Of a DNA stretch of 64,000 bases, positions 9,444-18,009 are shown one piece after another. The DNA is from Ancylomarina sp048268005. Lineage in GTDB: Bacteria > Bacteroidota > Bacteroidia > Bacteroidales > Marinifilaceae. The first letter of the stretch is position 1. The number at the start of each line of letters is the position of its first letter. The position numbers were made by a program, and so were the translations under genes. The notes below the pieces were generated by a model. It was not told the origin of the DNA. It saw only the letters and a program-made list of their open reading frames with translations, and ran no database searches. The stretch lies in assembly GCA_048268005.1 (NCBI GenBank), contig JBLWWJ010000007.1, positions 78,392 through 142,391 on the forward strand, read 5' to 3'.

Positions 9444-10910
9444 TTATTGATTGAATATTTCGTTAATAATTTCTTTGTCGTCGAAGTGATGTTTCACACC
9501 CTTAATTTCTTGATAATCCTCATGTCCTTTACCAGCAATTAGAATAATATCATCCTTTTTTGCTAACATGATAGCAGTGCGAATAGCCTCTTTTCTATCC
9601 GATATTGCTAGTACCTTTCTAAGATTATCAGCAGTAACACCTTCTCTCATTTCTGAAATGATGGTTTCTGGATTCTCAGAGCGTGGGTTGTCAGATGTTA
9701 AAATAAGCTTGTCGCTGTATTCCGCACCAACTTTCCCCATTAGAGGACGTTTCGTCTTGTCTCTGTCCCCACCTGCACCTACAACCGTAATCACGGTTTC
9801 GTTTCTGGTTCGAAGTTGATCGATGGTAAGTAAGACATTTTTTAAAGCATCAGGCGTGTGCGCGTAATCCACAATGGCCATTATTCCATCTGGAGAAATC
9901 ATACTTTCAAAACGTCCTGCGACTGATTTAAGCTCACTCATTTTCATTAGTACCTCTTCCTTTGATTGATCAAGAAGTCTGGCAGTACTGTATACCGCAA
10001 GCAGGTTGTGAGCATTGAAATCACCGATGAAATTTGTCCACAATTCAAGTCCATCCATTTCCAATAACATGCCGTTGAAATGCTTTTCAAGGATCTGGCA
10101 GCGGTAATCAGCGAAGGCTCTGGTTGAATACGTAAACTTATGTGCTTTGGTATTTTGCAAGATGATCTTTCCATTTTTATCATCTGCATTGGTAATGGCA
10201 AATGATTTTTTTCCCAACTGATCGAAAAAGCCTTTTTTTGCTCTTAGGTAAGCATCAAAAGTTTTGTGATAGTCTAAATGATCATGAGATAGATTAGTGA
10301 AAATACCACCTTTAAAATTTAGTCCAGTTGTTCTGTGCTGATCAACTGCATGAGAACTAACCTCCATAAAACAATATTCACAGCCTTCTTCAACCATCTC
10401 GCTCATTAGTTTTGAGATTTGGATGGCATCAGGAGTCGTATGGGTGGCTTTAACTTCTTTTGAGTCGATATAATTGGTGACCGTTGAAAGAAGACCAACC
10501 TTATATCCCAACTTTCTGAATAATTCATAAAGTAAGCTGGCAACGGTTGTTTTACCATTGGTTCCTGTAACACCAACGAGTTTTAAATGCTCTGAAGGAG
10601 AATTAAAATAGTTGTGAGCCAGGGTTGAAAGAGCTTTCGAACTATTTTCTACCTTTATATAGCAGATGTTTTCAATAAGGTTTTCAGGTAAACGTTCGGA
10701 TAAAATTGCTTTGGCGCCTTGTTCGATAGCTTTTGATATAAAATCATGACCATCTGATTGTGTGCCAACCTGTGCAATGAAAAAATCACCGTCTCCAACT
10801 TTTCTTGAATCAAAATGAAGGTTATTAATCTCTATATTGAGATCTCCTACACTTTCGAGTATGTCGATGGATCTTATCAGATCCCTTATGTTTTTAGTCA
10901 TCTTAATCAT
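9444..10910 (-). CDS. murE: UDP-MurNAc-tripeptide synthetase MurE (meso-DAP type)
   Basis: Cytoplasmic Mur ligase that adds the third stem residue. The 488-residue product carries the ATP loop GVTGTNGKTTVASL and the amino-acid-specificity motif TSDNPRSENP. The DNPR sequence is the known signature of enzymes that add meso-diaminopimelate rather than lysine. The start could be the first ATG (MIKM...) or the one three codons later, with no functional consequence. It is 2 nt upstream of mraY and 51 nt downstream of ftsI. Confidence 0.97.
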   Translation of the reverse strand: MIKMTKNIRDLIRSIDILESVGDLNIEINNLHFDSRKVGDGDFFIAQVGTQSDGHDFISKAIEQGAKAILSERLPENLIENICYIKVENSSKALSTLAHNYFNSPSEHLKLVGVTGTNGKTTVASLLYELFRKLGYKVGLLSTVTNYIDSKEVKATHTTPDAIQISKLMSEMVEEGCEYCFMEVSSHAVDQHRTTGLNFKGGIFTNLSHDHLDYHKTFDAYLRAKKGFFDQLGKKSFAITNADDKNGKIILQNTKAHKFTYSTRAFADYRCQILEKHFNGMLLEMDGLELWTNFIGDFNAHNLLAVYSTARLLDQSKEEVLMKMSELKSVAGRFESMISPDGIMAIVDYAHTPDALKNVLLTIDQLRTRNETVITVVGAGGDRDKTKRPLMGKVGAEYSDKLILTSDNPRSENPETIISEMREGVTADNLRKVLAISDRKEAIRTAIMLAKKDDIILIAGKGHEDYQEIKGVKHHFDDKEIINEIFNQ

Positions 10911-10961
10911 TTCTTATATATGATATCAGTCTTAGTCCTTTTTATTATCCCTAAAATTCTG

Positions 10962-13079
10962 TTAGGATAATTCAATGTGAATTTTGTTGCCAGATCGAAA
11001 GTTTGAACCTGGACGGAGCGATTGCTTCTTTACAGAACCAAAGCCACTAACTTTTACTTTCAAACCTGCATTCTCCAAAATATAAAGAGCATCTTGCAGC
11101 CCCATTCCTTTGACATTAGGTACTAAATGATTGTTTATGCTTCTGTTTTTGTATTTAATTATGGAATCTTGACGCGAAGTTAAAACCCAATCGCTGTATA
11201 CTTCACGATCATCTATCTTTACATCTAATTCTTCAAAAACTTTGTCCAAATCGTCTTTATGTCCATTCAATGAAATTGGTACTTTTATTTCACACATTTG
11301 CTCATCTTGCTTTGGAGGATGCATAGCGTAAGTCATAGCATAAACTTTATCTGCAATGGTTTTGAAGACAGGTCCTGCTACTTGGTTTCCGTAGAAACCT
11401 TTCTTTTTGTCCGGACTGTTGATTACAACGATACAAGAGTATTTTGGATTATCAGCTGGAAAATAGCCAGCGAAAGAAGCTTGATAAACCTTATGGCCAT
11501 AACCTTTATTCTTGTCTGCTATTTGAGCTGTTCCTGTTTTACCTGCAATACTATAACTGGAATTTCTTAGATTTGTTGCGGTTCCTCTCAAAACCACACC
11601 TTCTAGCATGGATTTTACTTTTCTAAGTGTTTCTCGTGAACAGAGACTGTTTTTTAGAACCTCTTCATCAAAATGCTGTAATACTTTTCCATGATATTTA
11701 ATTTCATGGACAAACATCGGTTTCATCATTTTACCATTATTGGCAATAGCATTGTAAAAACTCAGTGTTTGAAGCGGTGTTTGCTGCACTTCGTAACCTA
11801 TCGACATCCAGGGGAGTGATATTCCGGACCAACCAGGTTCACCTGGGTATTTTATTCTTGGCTGACCTTCTCCTTTAATATCCAATTCCAGAGTTTTGTT
11901 TAATCTGAATTCGTATAAACGATTAATAAAATCGCGAGGCCTGTCCTTATAAAATTGATTTACCAATTTTGAGATTCCAACATTTGATGATTTCTCAAAG
12001 GCTTCTTGAACGCTAATAGTCCCATAACCACCAATGTGTGAGTCACGCATTTTATCTTTATAAAAGCGATGAACACCATTGCCTGTTTCAATAGAGTCGG
12101 TTGGTTCAATATAGCCATCTTCAAGTAAAACCATCATTGATGCTAGCTTGAATGTAGAGCCCGGTTCGGTTGCTTCCCCAATAGCATAATTGTAAATTTC
12201 TTTATAGCTATTACTTTTTTTATCCAGACCTAGGTTAGCAATGGCTTTGATGGCTCCCGTTTCAACCTCCATAAGTATAGCAGTACCATGATCAGCATGG
12301 TATTTTTGCAATTGCTGAAGAAGGGCCGATTGAGCTACATCCTGAAAGTTCACATCAATGGTTGTGATGATATCGTTGCCATCTTTAGGATCAGCTTGGT
12401 TGACAGGTAGCCATTTTCCGGACATTTTTTGCATCATGGAAATACCGTCAATACCTTTTAGCTCATTTTCGAATAAGCCTTCAAGTCCAACTTTACCAAT
12501 TCTTTCGTTACCATTCCCTTTAAGCAAATAGCCAATTGTGCGACTTGCCAGGTTGATATGTGGTTGAACACGTTTACTTTCTTGTAAACAGATTAAGCCA
12601 CCCTTATTGGATGATAATCTGAAAAGAGGAAAGGTTTTGATTTTTTTGAGTTCATTATAATTGACCTTTCGGCGATTGATCAATACGTAACGATTCCTTT
12701 TTGAATGGAATTTGGCATCCCATAATTGTCGGCGATAAGCAGATCTGCTTTTATCACCAAAGAACTTAGATAAGCAAATAGCCAGAGAATCTACATTTTT
12801 CTTGAAAATCGTATTCGTTAAGCCAGGAGCCTGAAAGTCCATTCGCAATTCATAATAGGGGATAGAACTAGCCAAAAGACGACCGTCAGCAGCACAAATA
12901 TCACCTCTGTTTGCATAGACAGTAATGTCTTTTTTGCTGATGGATTGTGCACGGCCTCTCCATTCATCTCCTTCGAAAACCTGCAGGTAAACAACTCGGC
13001 TAACCACACAGAATGCGAAGATTACGATCAGAGTGTAGCAGACGCCCACTCGCCACATGATGTCGTTTTTTATTTGCAC
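10962..13079 (-). CDS. ftsI: Septal transpeptidase (PBP/FtsI) with C-terminal PASTA domain
   Basis: Bitopic penicillin-binding protein that cross-links septal peptidoglycan together with FtsW. The 705-residue product has one N-terminal transmembrane segment (about residues 10-30) and a PBP dimerisation domain. The transpeptidase motifs are EPGSTFKLASM (SxxK), KSSNVGIS (SxN) and AGKTGTAQIA (KTG). The last about 65 residues (from LVPNVKGMGLQDAL) form one PASTA repeat, a domain absent from E. coli FtsI but usual in Bacteroidota and Gram-positive division PBPs. It follows ftsL with a 3-nt gap. Confidence 0.96.
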   Translation of the reverse strand: MQIKNDIMWRVGVCYTLIVIFAFCVVSRVVYLQVFEGDEWRGRAQSISKKDITVYANRGDICAADGRLLASSIPYYELRMDFQAPGLTNTIFKKNVDSLAICLSKFFGDKSRSAYRRQLWDAKFHSKRNRYVLINRRKVNYNELKKIKTFPLFRLSSNKGGLICLQESKRVQPHINLASRTIGYLLKGNGNERIGKVGLEGLFENELKGIDGISMMQKMSGKWLPVNQADPKDGNDIITTIDVNFQDVAQSALLQQLQKYHADHGTAILMEVETGAIKAIANLGLDKKSNSYKEIYNYAIGEATEPGSTFKLASMMVLLEDGYIEPTDSIETGNGVHRFYKDKMRDSHIGGYGTISVQEAFEKSSNVGISKLVNQFYKDRPRDFINRLYEFRLNKTLELDIKGEGQPRIKYPGEPGWSGISLPWMSIGYEVQQTPLQTLSFYNAIANNGKMMKPMFVHEIKYHGKVLQHFDEEVLKNSLCSRETLRKVKSMLEGVVLRGTATNLRNSSYSIAGKTGTAQIADKNKGYGHKVYQASFAGYFPADNPKYSCIVVINSPDKKKGFYGNQVAGPVFKTIADKVYAMTYAMHPPKQDEQMCEIKVPISLNGHKDDLDKVFEELDVKIDDREVYSDWVLTSRQDSIIKYKNRSINNHLVPNVKGMGLQDALYILENAGLKVKVSGFGSVKKQSLRPGSNFRSGNKIHIELS

Positions 13080-13082
13080 AGT

Positions 13083-13463
13083 TTACTTCTCTATATAGAT
13101 TTTTACTGGAGGGGCAGTTGATTCAATTAAATCTAAACCCTCTTTTTCTACTCTTTTTACAACTTCTGACTGTTTACTCATGTACATCAAATCTGATGCG
13201 GTAGTTATGGATTCAAAACGAAGTTCTTTTAATTCTTTTTCAAGGCTCACCATTTCACGATAAACACGCTCGGAATGATATCGGTTACTGATGTAATAAA
13301 TTCCCAGAATAGCAATGAAAAGGATGAAGGGGATATGGTGAACAACCACATCCTTAGATAAGACGCTTCCCGAAATGATATCTTTAAAAGAACCCGAGGG
13401 GGTTTCTTTTATTTCCTCTTTCGGACTGATGAAGTCTTTATATTTTCGTTTGAATCCAAACAT
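13083..13463 (-). CDS. ftsL: FtsL-like cell division protein
   Basis: Small bitopic divisome protein expected to pair with the FtsB/FtsQ equivalents and activate FtsWI. The 126-residue product has an unusually long polar N-terminus of about 40 residues, one transmembrane segment (about residues 44-60, HIPFILFIAILGIYYI), then a short coiled-coil-like stretch (VSLEKELKELRFE). Primary sequence in this family is poorly conserved. The call depends on topology and on its position between rsmH and ftsI. Confidence 0.85.
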   Translation of the reverse strand: MFGFKRKYKDFISPKEEIKETPSGSFKDIISGSVLSKDVVVHHIPFILFIAILGIYYISNRYHSERVYREMVSLEKELKELRFESITTASDLMYMSKQSEVVKRVEKEGLDLIESTAPPVKIYIEK

Positions 13464-13484
13464 CCTATTTCAATTTGAATGGTT

Positions 13485-14390
13485 TTAATTTGTTCTTGGT
13501 TGTGCAATTCTCAGTTTAGCACTTCTGGACCTGTTGTTTAGTTCTAATTCTTCTTCGCTTGGAAGAATTACTTTGCGGTTAACTGCTTCAAGAGGAGCAT
13601 TGGTTCTTCCATAAAAATCTTTTTCAGCTCCACCGGCAAATTTTCCATCTCTAATGAAATTCTTCACCAATCTGTCTTCTAACGAATGATAAGTGATAAC
13701 AGCTAATCTACCATCTGGTTTTAGAGCATCAGGAATCTGATTGAGCATGTCTTTCAAAACATCCATTTCTGCATTTACTTCAATTCTTAGTGCTTGAAAA
13801 ACTTGTGCCCAATATCTGTGTTCTTTGAATTTTGGCGTACAAGGCAGAATGACCTCTTTAAGTTGCTGTATGGTTTTAAATTCATTGTCGGCACGATGTG
13901 CCAGAATCAATCGAACGAGTTTGCCCGGGTTCTTAACTTCGCCATAATATTTGAAAACTCTGAACAATTCATCAGATGAATAAGTGTTCAAAAGATCAGC
14001 TGCATTAAAGTCGGCACTTTGGTTCATTCTCATGTCCAAATCACCATCGAAACGGAATGAGAAGCCACGCTCAGCAACATCAAATTCGTGAGATGATACG
14101 CCTAAGTCAGCAAGTATACCATCCACCTTTTCGTAGCCAATGTATTTTAAGAAATTTTTAAAATATCTAAAGTTGTGACGAATAAAAATGAAGCGTTCAT
14201 CGTCTATGATATTTCTTTCTGCATCAACATCCTGATCGAAACCAATTAGTTTACCTGTTGTGAGGTGTTTGATGATTTCTCTGGAATGGCCACCGCCACC
14301 AAAGGTTAGGTCGACATATATCCCATCCGGTTTGATGTCTAAAGCTTCAATGCTTTCGTTTAAAAGTACAGGTACGTGATATGATGTCAT
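13485..14390 (-). CDS. rsmH: 16S rRNA m4C1402 methyltransferase RsmH (MraW)
   Basis: SAM-dependent methyltransferase for the N4 position of C1402 in 16S rRNA. The 301-residue product shows the SAM-binding segment YVDLTFGGGGHSREI, the family motifs ILADLGVSSHEFD and RGFSFRFDGDLDMRM, and the C-terminal TYHSLEDRLVKNF. Length and position immediately after mraZ are canonical for the dcw cluster. Confidence 0.98.
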   Translation of the reverse strand: MTSYHVPVLLNESIEALDIKPDGIYVDLTFGGGGHSREIIKHLTTGKLIGFDQDVDAERNIIDDERFIFIRHNFRYFKNFLKYIGYEKVDGILADLGVSSHEFDVAERGFSFRFDGDLDMRMNQSADFNAADLLNTYSSDELFRVFKYYGEVKNPGKLVRLILAHRADNEFKTIQQLKEVILPCTPKFKEHRYWAQVFQALRIEVNAEMDVLKDMLNQIPDALKPDGRLAVITYHSLEDRLVKNFIRDGKFAGGAEKDFYGRTNAPLEAVNRKVILPSEEELELNNRSRSAKLRIAQPRTN

Positions 14391-14440
14391 GCCAGATGAT
14401 ATTACAAAATTTGAAAATAGATTCTAATTGGTATTTTGGC

Positions 14441-14899
14441 TTACAAAGCCATGCTGTCTCCCAAAATGTCATTTGCCAATTGGTTGAATTCCTCTTGGTT
14501 CATTCCGGAGTCATTGTATTTTTCGGTATCCCATATTTCGATTTTACCATCTTGTCCAACCAAAGTTAGTCCATTGGATAGATTCGTGTCGTCGAAAAAT
14601 TTTTTAGGGATCAAAATTCGGCCATTGCCATCAATTTGGATCTCGGCCGTCCCTCTGTAAAACTCTCGTAAGAATGTTGCGTGCTTGCGATTGAATGGAT
14701 TTAGTTGACTCCGAATCATTGCTAGTTGTCTGTTCCATTCCGAAGAAGGGAAGAGGTCAAGACAGTCTTCGTACAGATTTTTTCGCATGACAAACTTATC
14801 TTCGGAAGAAGCTGTTAGCAACTTTCGAAATGCAGAGGGGAGAAGAACTCGTCCCTTTGCGTCTAGTTTGCATGGATAATCACCTATGAATGTTAGCAT
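14441..14899 (-). CDS. mraZ: Transcriptional regulator MraZ
   Basis: DNA-binding ring-forming repressor of the dcw operon, built from two AbrB-like swapped-hairpin modules. I chose the ATG at 14899-14897, giving MLTFIGDYPCKLDAKGRVLL. The open frame extends 19 codons further upstream, but that extension is not family-like and would read into the operator and promoter. The two DxxGR elements (KLDAKGRVLLPS and QIDGNGRILIPK) are both present. The protein is 152 residues, matching the family. It sits at the head of the division cluster, downstream of a triple operator. Confidence 0.95.
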   Translation of the reverse strand: MLTFIGDYPCKLDAKGRVLLPSAFRKLLTASSEDKFVMRKNLYEDCLDLFPSSEWNRQLAMIRSQLNPFNRKHATFLREFYRGTAEIQIDGNGRILIPKKFFDDTNLSNGLTLVGQDGKIEIWDTEKYNDSGMNQEEFNQLANDILGDSMAL

Positions 14900-14922
14900 T
14901 GACGAAAATGGTTTACAATTGT

Positions 14923-14952
14923 AAAAGTAAGAAATTTTCAAACCACTTTCAA
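14923..14952 (-). promoter_or_regulatory. Candidate promoter of the dcw operon
   Basis: On the minus strand a TTG at 14952-14950 is followed after 20 nt by TACTTTT at 14929-14923, close to the Bacteroidota TTTG/TAnnTTTG consensus. The -33 element lies inside the second and third operator repeats, so a bound MraZ ring would cover it, consistent with repression. The predicted start of transcription leaves a leader of under 20 nt. Confidence 0.45.
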
Positions 14953-14970
14953 CCACTTTTAACCACTTTA
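14941..14970 (-). promoter_or_regulatory. MraZ operator: three tandem 10-bp repeats
   Basis: On the minus strand this is AAAGTGGTT repeated three times with a 10-bp period (the tenth base varies). It lies 42-71 nt upstream of the mraZ start. MraZ from other phyla binds three or four direct GTGGG or TGGGN-type repeats with the same 10-bp spacing, one per subunit of its ring. Position, copy number and spacing therefore fit an autoregulatory operator, here with a GTGGT core. Confidence 0.85.
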
Positions 14971-15235
14971 ATCCAATTGTTGAAAACTTTTTATAAAGTG
15001 CTTTTCGAAAGCAATTTTAAAGGTTTGTGATGCGTGCTATTGCTTTGGTTTTCTAAAACTTAGTTTTGCCTGCCTGTATGGGCTTCTTACCTGTTTTTGA
15101 CAATTGTCTCGTTATCGAAATCTTTAATTGAATTTGGATGAGGATTAGATCTTCTTTTTGTTATTTTTACTCATTCAAAATAATATTGGCAGCTGTAAAT
15201 TTCAGATTGGCTGCAAAAATATAAAAATATATGGC

Positions 15236-15673
15236 ATGAAAAAACTAGTGAATTATGGGTTTGTAGTGAGTTTTATATGGATAGGTTTTATACTGTCTAT
15301 CAGTTTTATGGAAGCTTGGGTAAAGTTTAGGGCTGAGAGTCTTGATTTGCCTACTGCTCTAGATGTAGGACAGCATGTTTTCGGTGCTTTAAATGCAGTC
15401 GAACGTGTTTTTTCGGTTTTTCTTTTAATTGTTGTTTTCTATCGGTACACCGATAAAGTTGTTGTTGCTTCTGGTGTATTAATTTTCACCTTCATTGTGG
15501 CTCAGTCAGGCTATTTGTTGCCAGAATTAAATGAACACGCTCAATTGATTATACAAGGTATGCAGCCTGAGAAAAGTTCGGTTCATATGACTTATATTGT
15601 CATGGAAGTATTAAAAGTAAGCGCTTTGTTTGTTTTGGGTTTAAGACAGGTGAAATTATTTGCGAAGAATTAG
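15236..15673 (+). CDS. Small integral membrane protein of unknown function
   Basis: I do not recognise the family with certainty. The 145-residue product starting at MKKLVNYGF has four predicted transmembrane segments, at about residues 6-25, 45-66, 70-92 and 112-135. Polar residues EAWVKFRAE follow the first helix and HVFGALNAVE begins the second, so it resembles small four-helix DUF4149-like or DoxX-like proteins in layout only. An upstream extension of 26 codons is possible but is Cys- and Asn-rich and unlike a signal. It lies alone between the divergent mraZ and a methyltransferase gene. Confidence 0.7.
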   Translation: MKKLVNYGFVVSFIWIGFILSISFMEAWVKFRAESLDLPTALDVGQHVFGALNAVERVFSVFLLIVVFYRYTDKVVVASGVLIFTFIVAQSGYLLPELNEHAQLIIQGMQPEKSSVHMTYIVMEVLKVSALFVLGLRQVKLFAKN

Positions 15674-15721
15674 GACTTTGATGAAATAAAAACAAGCTTT
15701 GTGTACACTTAAATCTTAATT

Positions 15722-16363
15722 GTGGAAAAATGCCCTCTGTGTTGTTCTGAAGATACTTCTTTTTATTGCGAAGGAGAGTCTCGGGAATATCATTCTTGTT
15801 TGAATTGTAATATGGTGTTTGTGCCTTCAAGTTTCTTTTTGACTTCCAGTGTTGAGAAGAGAAAGTATGAGCATCATCAAAATGAACCCGAAGATATCGT
15901 ATATCAGAAATATCTAAAGCAAATAATGAATCCTGTTCTCGAAAGAATTTCTGAGGGGGCTAAAGGTTTGGACTTTGGTTGTGGCCCTGGTCCGGCTTTA
16001 TCTCAGATGTTTGAGGCTGATGGTTATCATACGGACATTTATGATGCTTATTTTGCACCCAATGAAGAAGTGTTTGGAAGGTTTTATGATTTCATAACTG
16101 CCTGTGAGGTTGTTGAGCATCTTTATAAGCCCCAAATGGAGCTCGATCGACTGTTTTCCATGTTGAAGTCAGGTGGTGTTTTGGCTATTAAAACGCAGTT
16201 ATTTCCGTGCGACGGGACATTTTCTCAGTGGTTTTATAAGCGAGATGTCACTCATGTGTGTTTTTTTTCTGTTAAAAGCTTGAAGTATTTGGCTGAAAGA
16301 TGGGGTGCTGAACTCGAAATTGTTAGTCGTGATGTGTTTGTTTTTAGGAAAGTTGTAGAGTGA
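15722..16363 (+). CDS. SAM-dependent methyltransferase with N-terminal zinc ribbon
   Basis: The 213-residue product is a class I methyltransferase of the Methyltransf_23 type. Residues 4-30 hold two CxxC pairs (CPLC and CLNC), suggesting a zinc knuckle. SAM-binding motif I is GLDFGCGPGPAL near residue 80, and the ACEVVEHLYKP segment near residue 120 is typical of the family. The substrate is not predictable. The frame opens with GTG at 15722, and no good ATG is available upstream in frame. A strong terminator follows, so it is not cotranscribed with the redox cluster. Confidence 0.85.
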   Translation: MEKCPLCCSEDTSFYCEGESREYHSCLNCNMVFVPSSFFLTSSVEKRKYEHHQNEPEDIVYQKYLKQIMNPVLERISEGAKGLDFGCGPGPALSQMFEADGYHTDIYDAYFAPNEEVFGRFYDFITACEVVEHLYKPQMELDRLFSMLKSGGVLAIKTQLFPCDGTFSQWFYKRDVTHVCFFSVKSLKYLAERWGAELEIVSRDVFVFRKVVE

Positions 16364-16395
16364 TTTTTTAGAAATTGTATTAAAATTCATATTTG

Positions 16396-16426
16396 AGCTG
16401 GTTGATTGAATCAACTGGCTTTTTTT
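16396..16426 (+). terminator. Rho-independent terminator after the methyltransferase gene
   Basis: AGCTGGTTGA pairs with TCAACTGGCT (10 bp, including two G-T wobbles) around the loop TTGAA and is followed directly by a run of T residues. It separates the methyltransferase from the PQQ-like cluster downstream. Confidence 0.8.
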
Positions 16427-16603
16427 ATGCTCTATTTTAGAGATTGTATTTCTCTGTTCATTGTCGGGTTTAGGCTTGAGTTTATTTAGACTTATGATGG
16501 ATTTCGTTTCTTGGGTGTTTCTCATAGATATTTGATGCAGATAGATCTTATCTTTAGAATCTTATAATTATTGATAATGATTTTGAAATCAAAAATTTAA
16601 AAT

Positions 16604-17809
16604 ATGAGACCTTTCTTATTGTTAGTTTTTAGTGTGCTGTTTGTTTTTCAGGTTCATTCTCAGGATATGTCGCAATGGCGTGGCGTAAATCGTGATGGAA
16701 TATATGAAGCAACTAATTTGTTGAAGAAATGGCCAGAAGCTGGACCAAAACTCTTGTGGCATTACGATGCTTTGGGTGATGGACATGCATCGGCTGCAGT
16801 AATAGATTCGAAAGTGTATACGGCAGGTGTTGATGGTGAAATGGGGTTTGTTATTGCTTTTGATCATTCAGGGAAACAGTTGTGGAAAAAGAACTATGCC
16901 AAGGAATGGATGGATAGTTATGATGGTGTAAGAGGTACACCTTTATTGAATGATGGTCTTTTGTATATGCTGAGTGGGCATGGTGAATTGGTAGCTCTTT
17001 CTGCAAAAAATGGTGAGAAACTCTGGTCTAAAAATCTATTAACGGAGTATGGTGGAAGAAACCTTAGATGGGGTATAACAGAAAATCTTTTAATTGAAGG
17101 TGATATGTTGTTCTGTACACCGGGTGGCGAAGAGGCTAATGTTATTGCTCTTAATAAAAAGACAGGAAACCTAATTTGGAAATCTAAGGCAATGGGTGAG
17201 AAATCGGCTTATTGCTCTCCTTTATTGGTTAAGTTAAAAAAACGTTCCTTATTGGTAACACATACTAGTAATTCTATTATTGGGATTGATGCAAAGAATG
17301 GCGAAATGCTTTGGAGTTTAGAACATAAAAATCAATATAGCATTCACCCAAATACACCTTTATATAAAGATGGTCAACTGTTTTGTTTCAGTGGATATGG
17401 AAAAGGGGGCGTAATGCTTCAGTTGTCCGATGATGGAGCATCTATAAAGGAATTGTGGCGAAATAAATTTGTGGATAATCAGATGGGTGGAGCTATCTTA
17501 GTTGATGGTAAAATTTATACTTCTGGTCATAAGAATCGCATGTGGTATTGTATTGACTGGGAAACGGGTGAAGAAATTTATTCATCAAAGGCAATAGCTA
17601 AAGGCAATGTGATTTTTGCTGATGGTATGTTGTATTGCTATGGCGATAATGGAGAGATTGGATTGATTGATATTAGAGGTGATATGTTTAACAAAGTGAG
17701 TTCTTTCCGTGTTCCTATGGGAACAAAACAACATTGGGCTCATTTGGTGATTCATAAAAATAGAATGTATGTGCGTCATGGGAATGCGTTTATGGTTTAC
17801 GAAATATAG
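16604..17809 (+). CDS. Secreted PQQ-like beta-propeller protein (propeller 1)
   Basis: The 401-residue product starts with a signal peptide (about residues 1-19, ending FQVHSQ) and lacks a lipobox, so it is probably periplasmic. After the entry motif QWRGVNRDG come repeated blades ending in the PQQ-type Trp motif, for example SGKQLWKKN, NGEKLWSKN and KTGNLIWKS. The whole protein is the propeller. No catalytic residues of PQQ dehydrogenases are evident and no pqq biosynthesis genes lie nearby, so cofactor binding is unproven. It is clearly paralogous to the lipoproteins starting at 18010 and 34795 along its whole length. It has a 200-nt gap to the next gene and may be a separate transcript. 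Confidence 0.85.
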   Translation: MRPFLLLVFSVLFVFQVHSQDMSQWRGVNRDGIYEATNLLKKWPEAGPKLLWHYDALGDGHASAAVIDSKVYTAGVDGEMGFVIAFDHSGKQLWKKNYAKEWMDSYDGVRGTPLLNDGLLYMLSGHGELVALSAKNGEKLWSKNLLTEYGGRNLRWGITENLLIEGDMLFCTPGGEEANVIALNKKTGNLIWKSKAMGEKSAYCSPLLVKLKKRSLLVTHTSNSIIGIDAKNGEMLWSLEHKNQYSIHPNTPLYKDGQLFCFSGYGKGGVMLQLSDDGASIKELWRNKFVDNQMGGAILVDGKIYTSGHKNRMWYCIDWETGEEIYSSKAIAKGNVIFADGMLYCYGDNGEIGLIDIRGDMFNKVSSFRVPMGTKQHWAHLVIHKNRMYVRHGNAFMVYEI

Positions 17810-17920
17810 ATTCAAAAGAGATGAGATTTTGAGTCTTAATAAGACTTGATCTTAATACTATTCTTCTTTAGTTTAATTAAGGTTTAAATCTTGTTAATCG
17901 AATGTTAACGAGCTTGTTAT

Positions 17921-17953
17921 TTGTTACGATTGCTTTTAGAATTGATAGCTTTG
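17921..17953 (+). promoter_or_regulatory. Candidate promoter of the main redox operon
   Basis: TTG at 17921-17923 is followed after 22 nt by TAGCTTTG at 17946-17953, a full match to the Bacteroidota TAnnTTTG element. It lies in the 200-nt gap between propeller genes 1 and 2, leaving a leader of about 50 nt. From here to 36890 all genes are on the plus strand with short gaps. Confidence 0.45.
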
Positions 17954-18009
17954 AGTCGCTGGCTCTTTAAAAATTAACTGTTTGTTCTGATAATTAGAAA
18001 GATAAAAAA

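Noticed and set aside
14900..14956. Longer mraZ start at 14956
   Set aside because: The 19 extra residues are not MraZ-like and the start would lie within the operator and promoter.
14941..14970. Three tandem repeats as a CRISPR array
   Set aside because: Repeat units are 10 bp without spacers and no cas genes are near. They are operator repeats.
16532..16556. TTG ... TATCTTTA as a promoter for propeller 1
   Set aside because: The spacer is 14 nt, too short for the Bacteroidota consensus.
17833..17850. AGTCTTAATAAGACT hairpin as terminator of propeller 1
   Set aside because: The stem is only 6 bp and no T-run follows.
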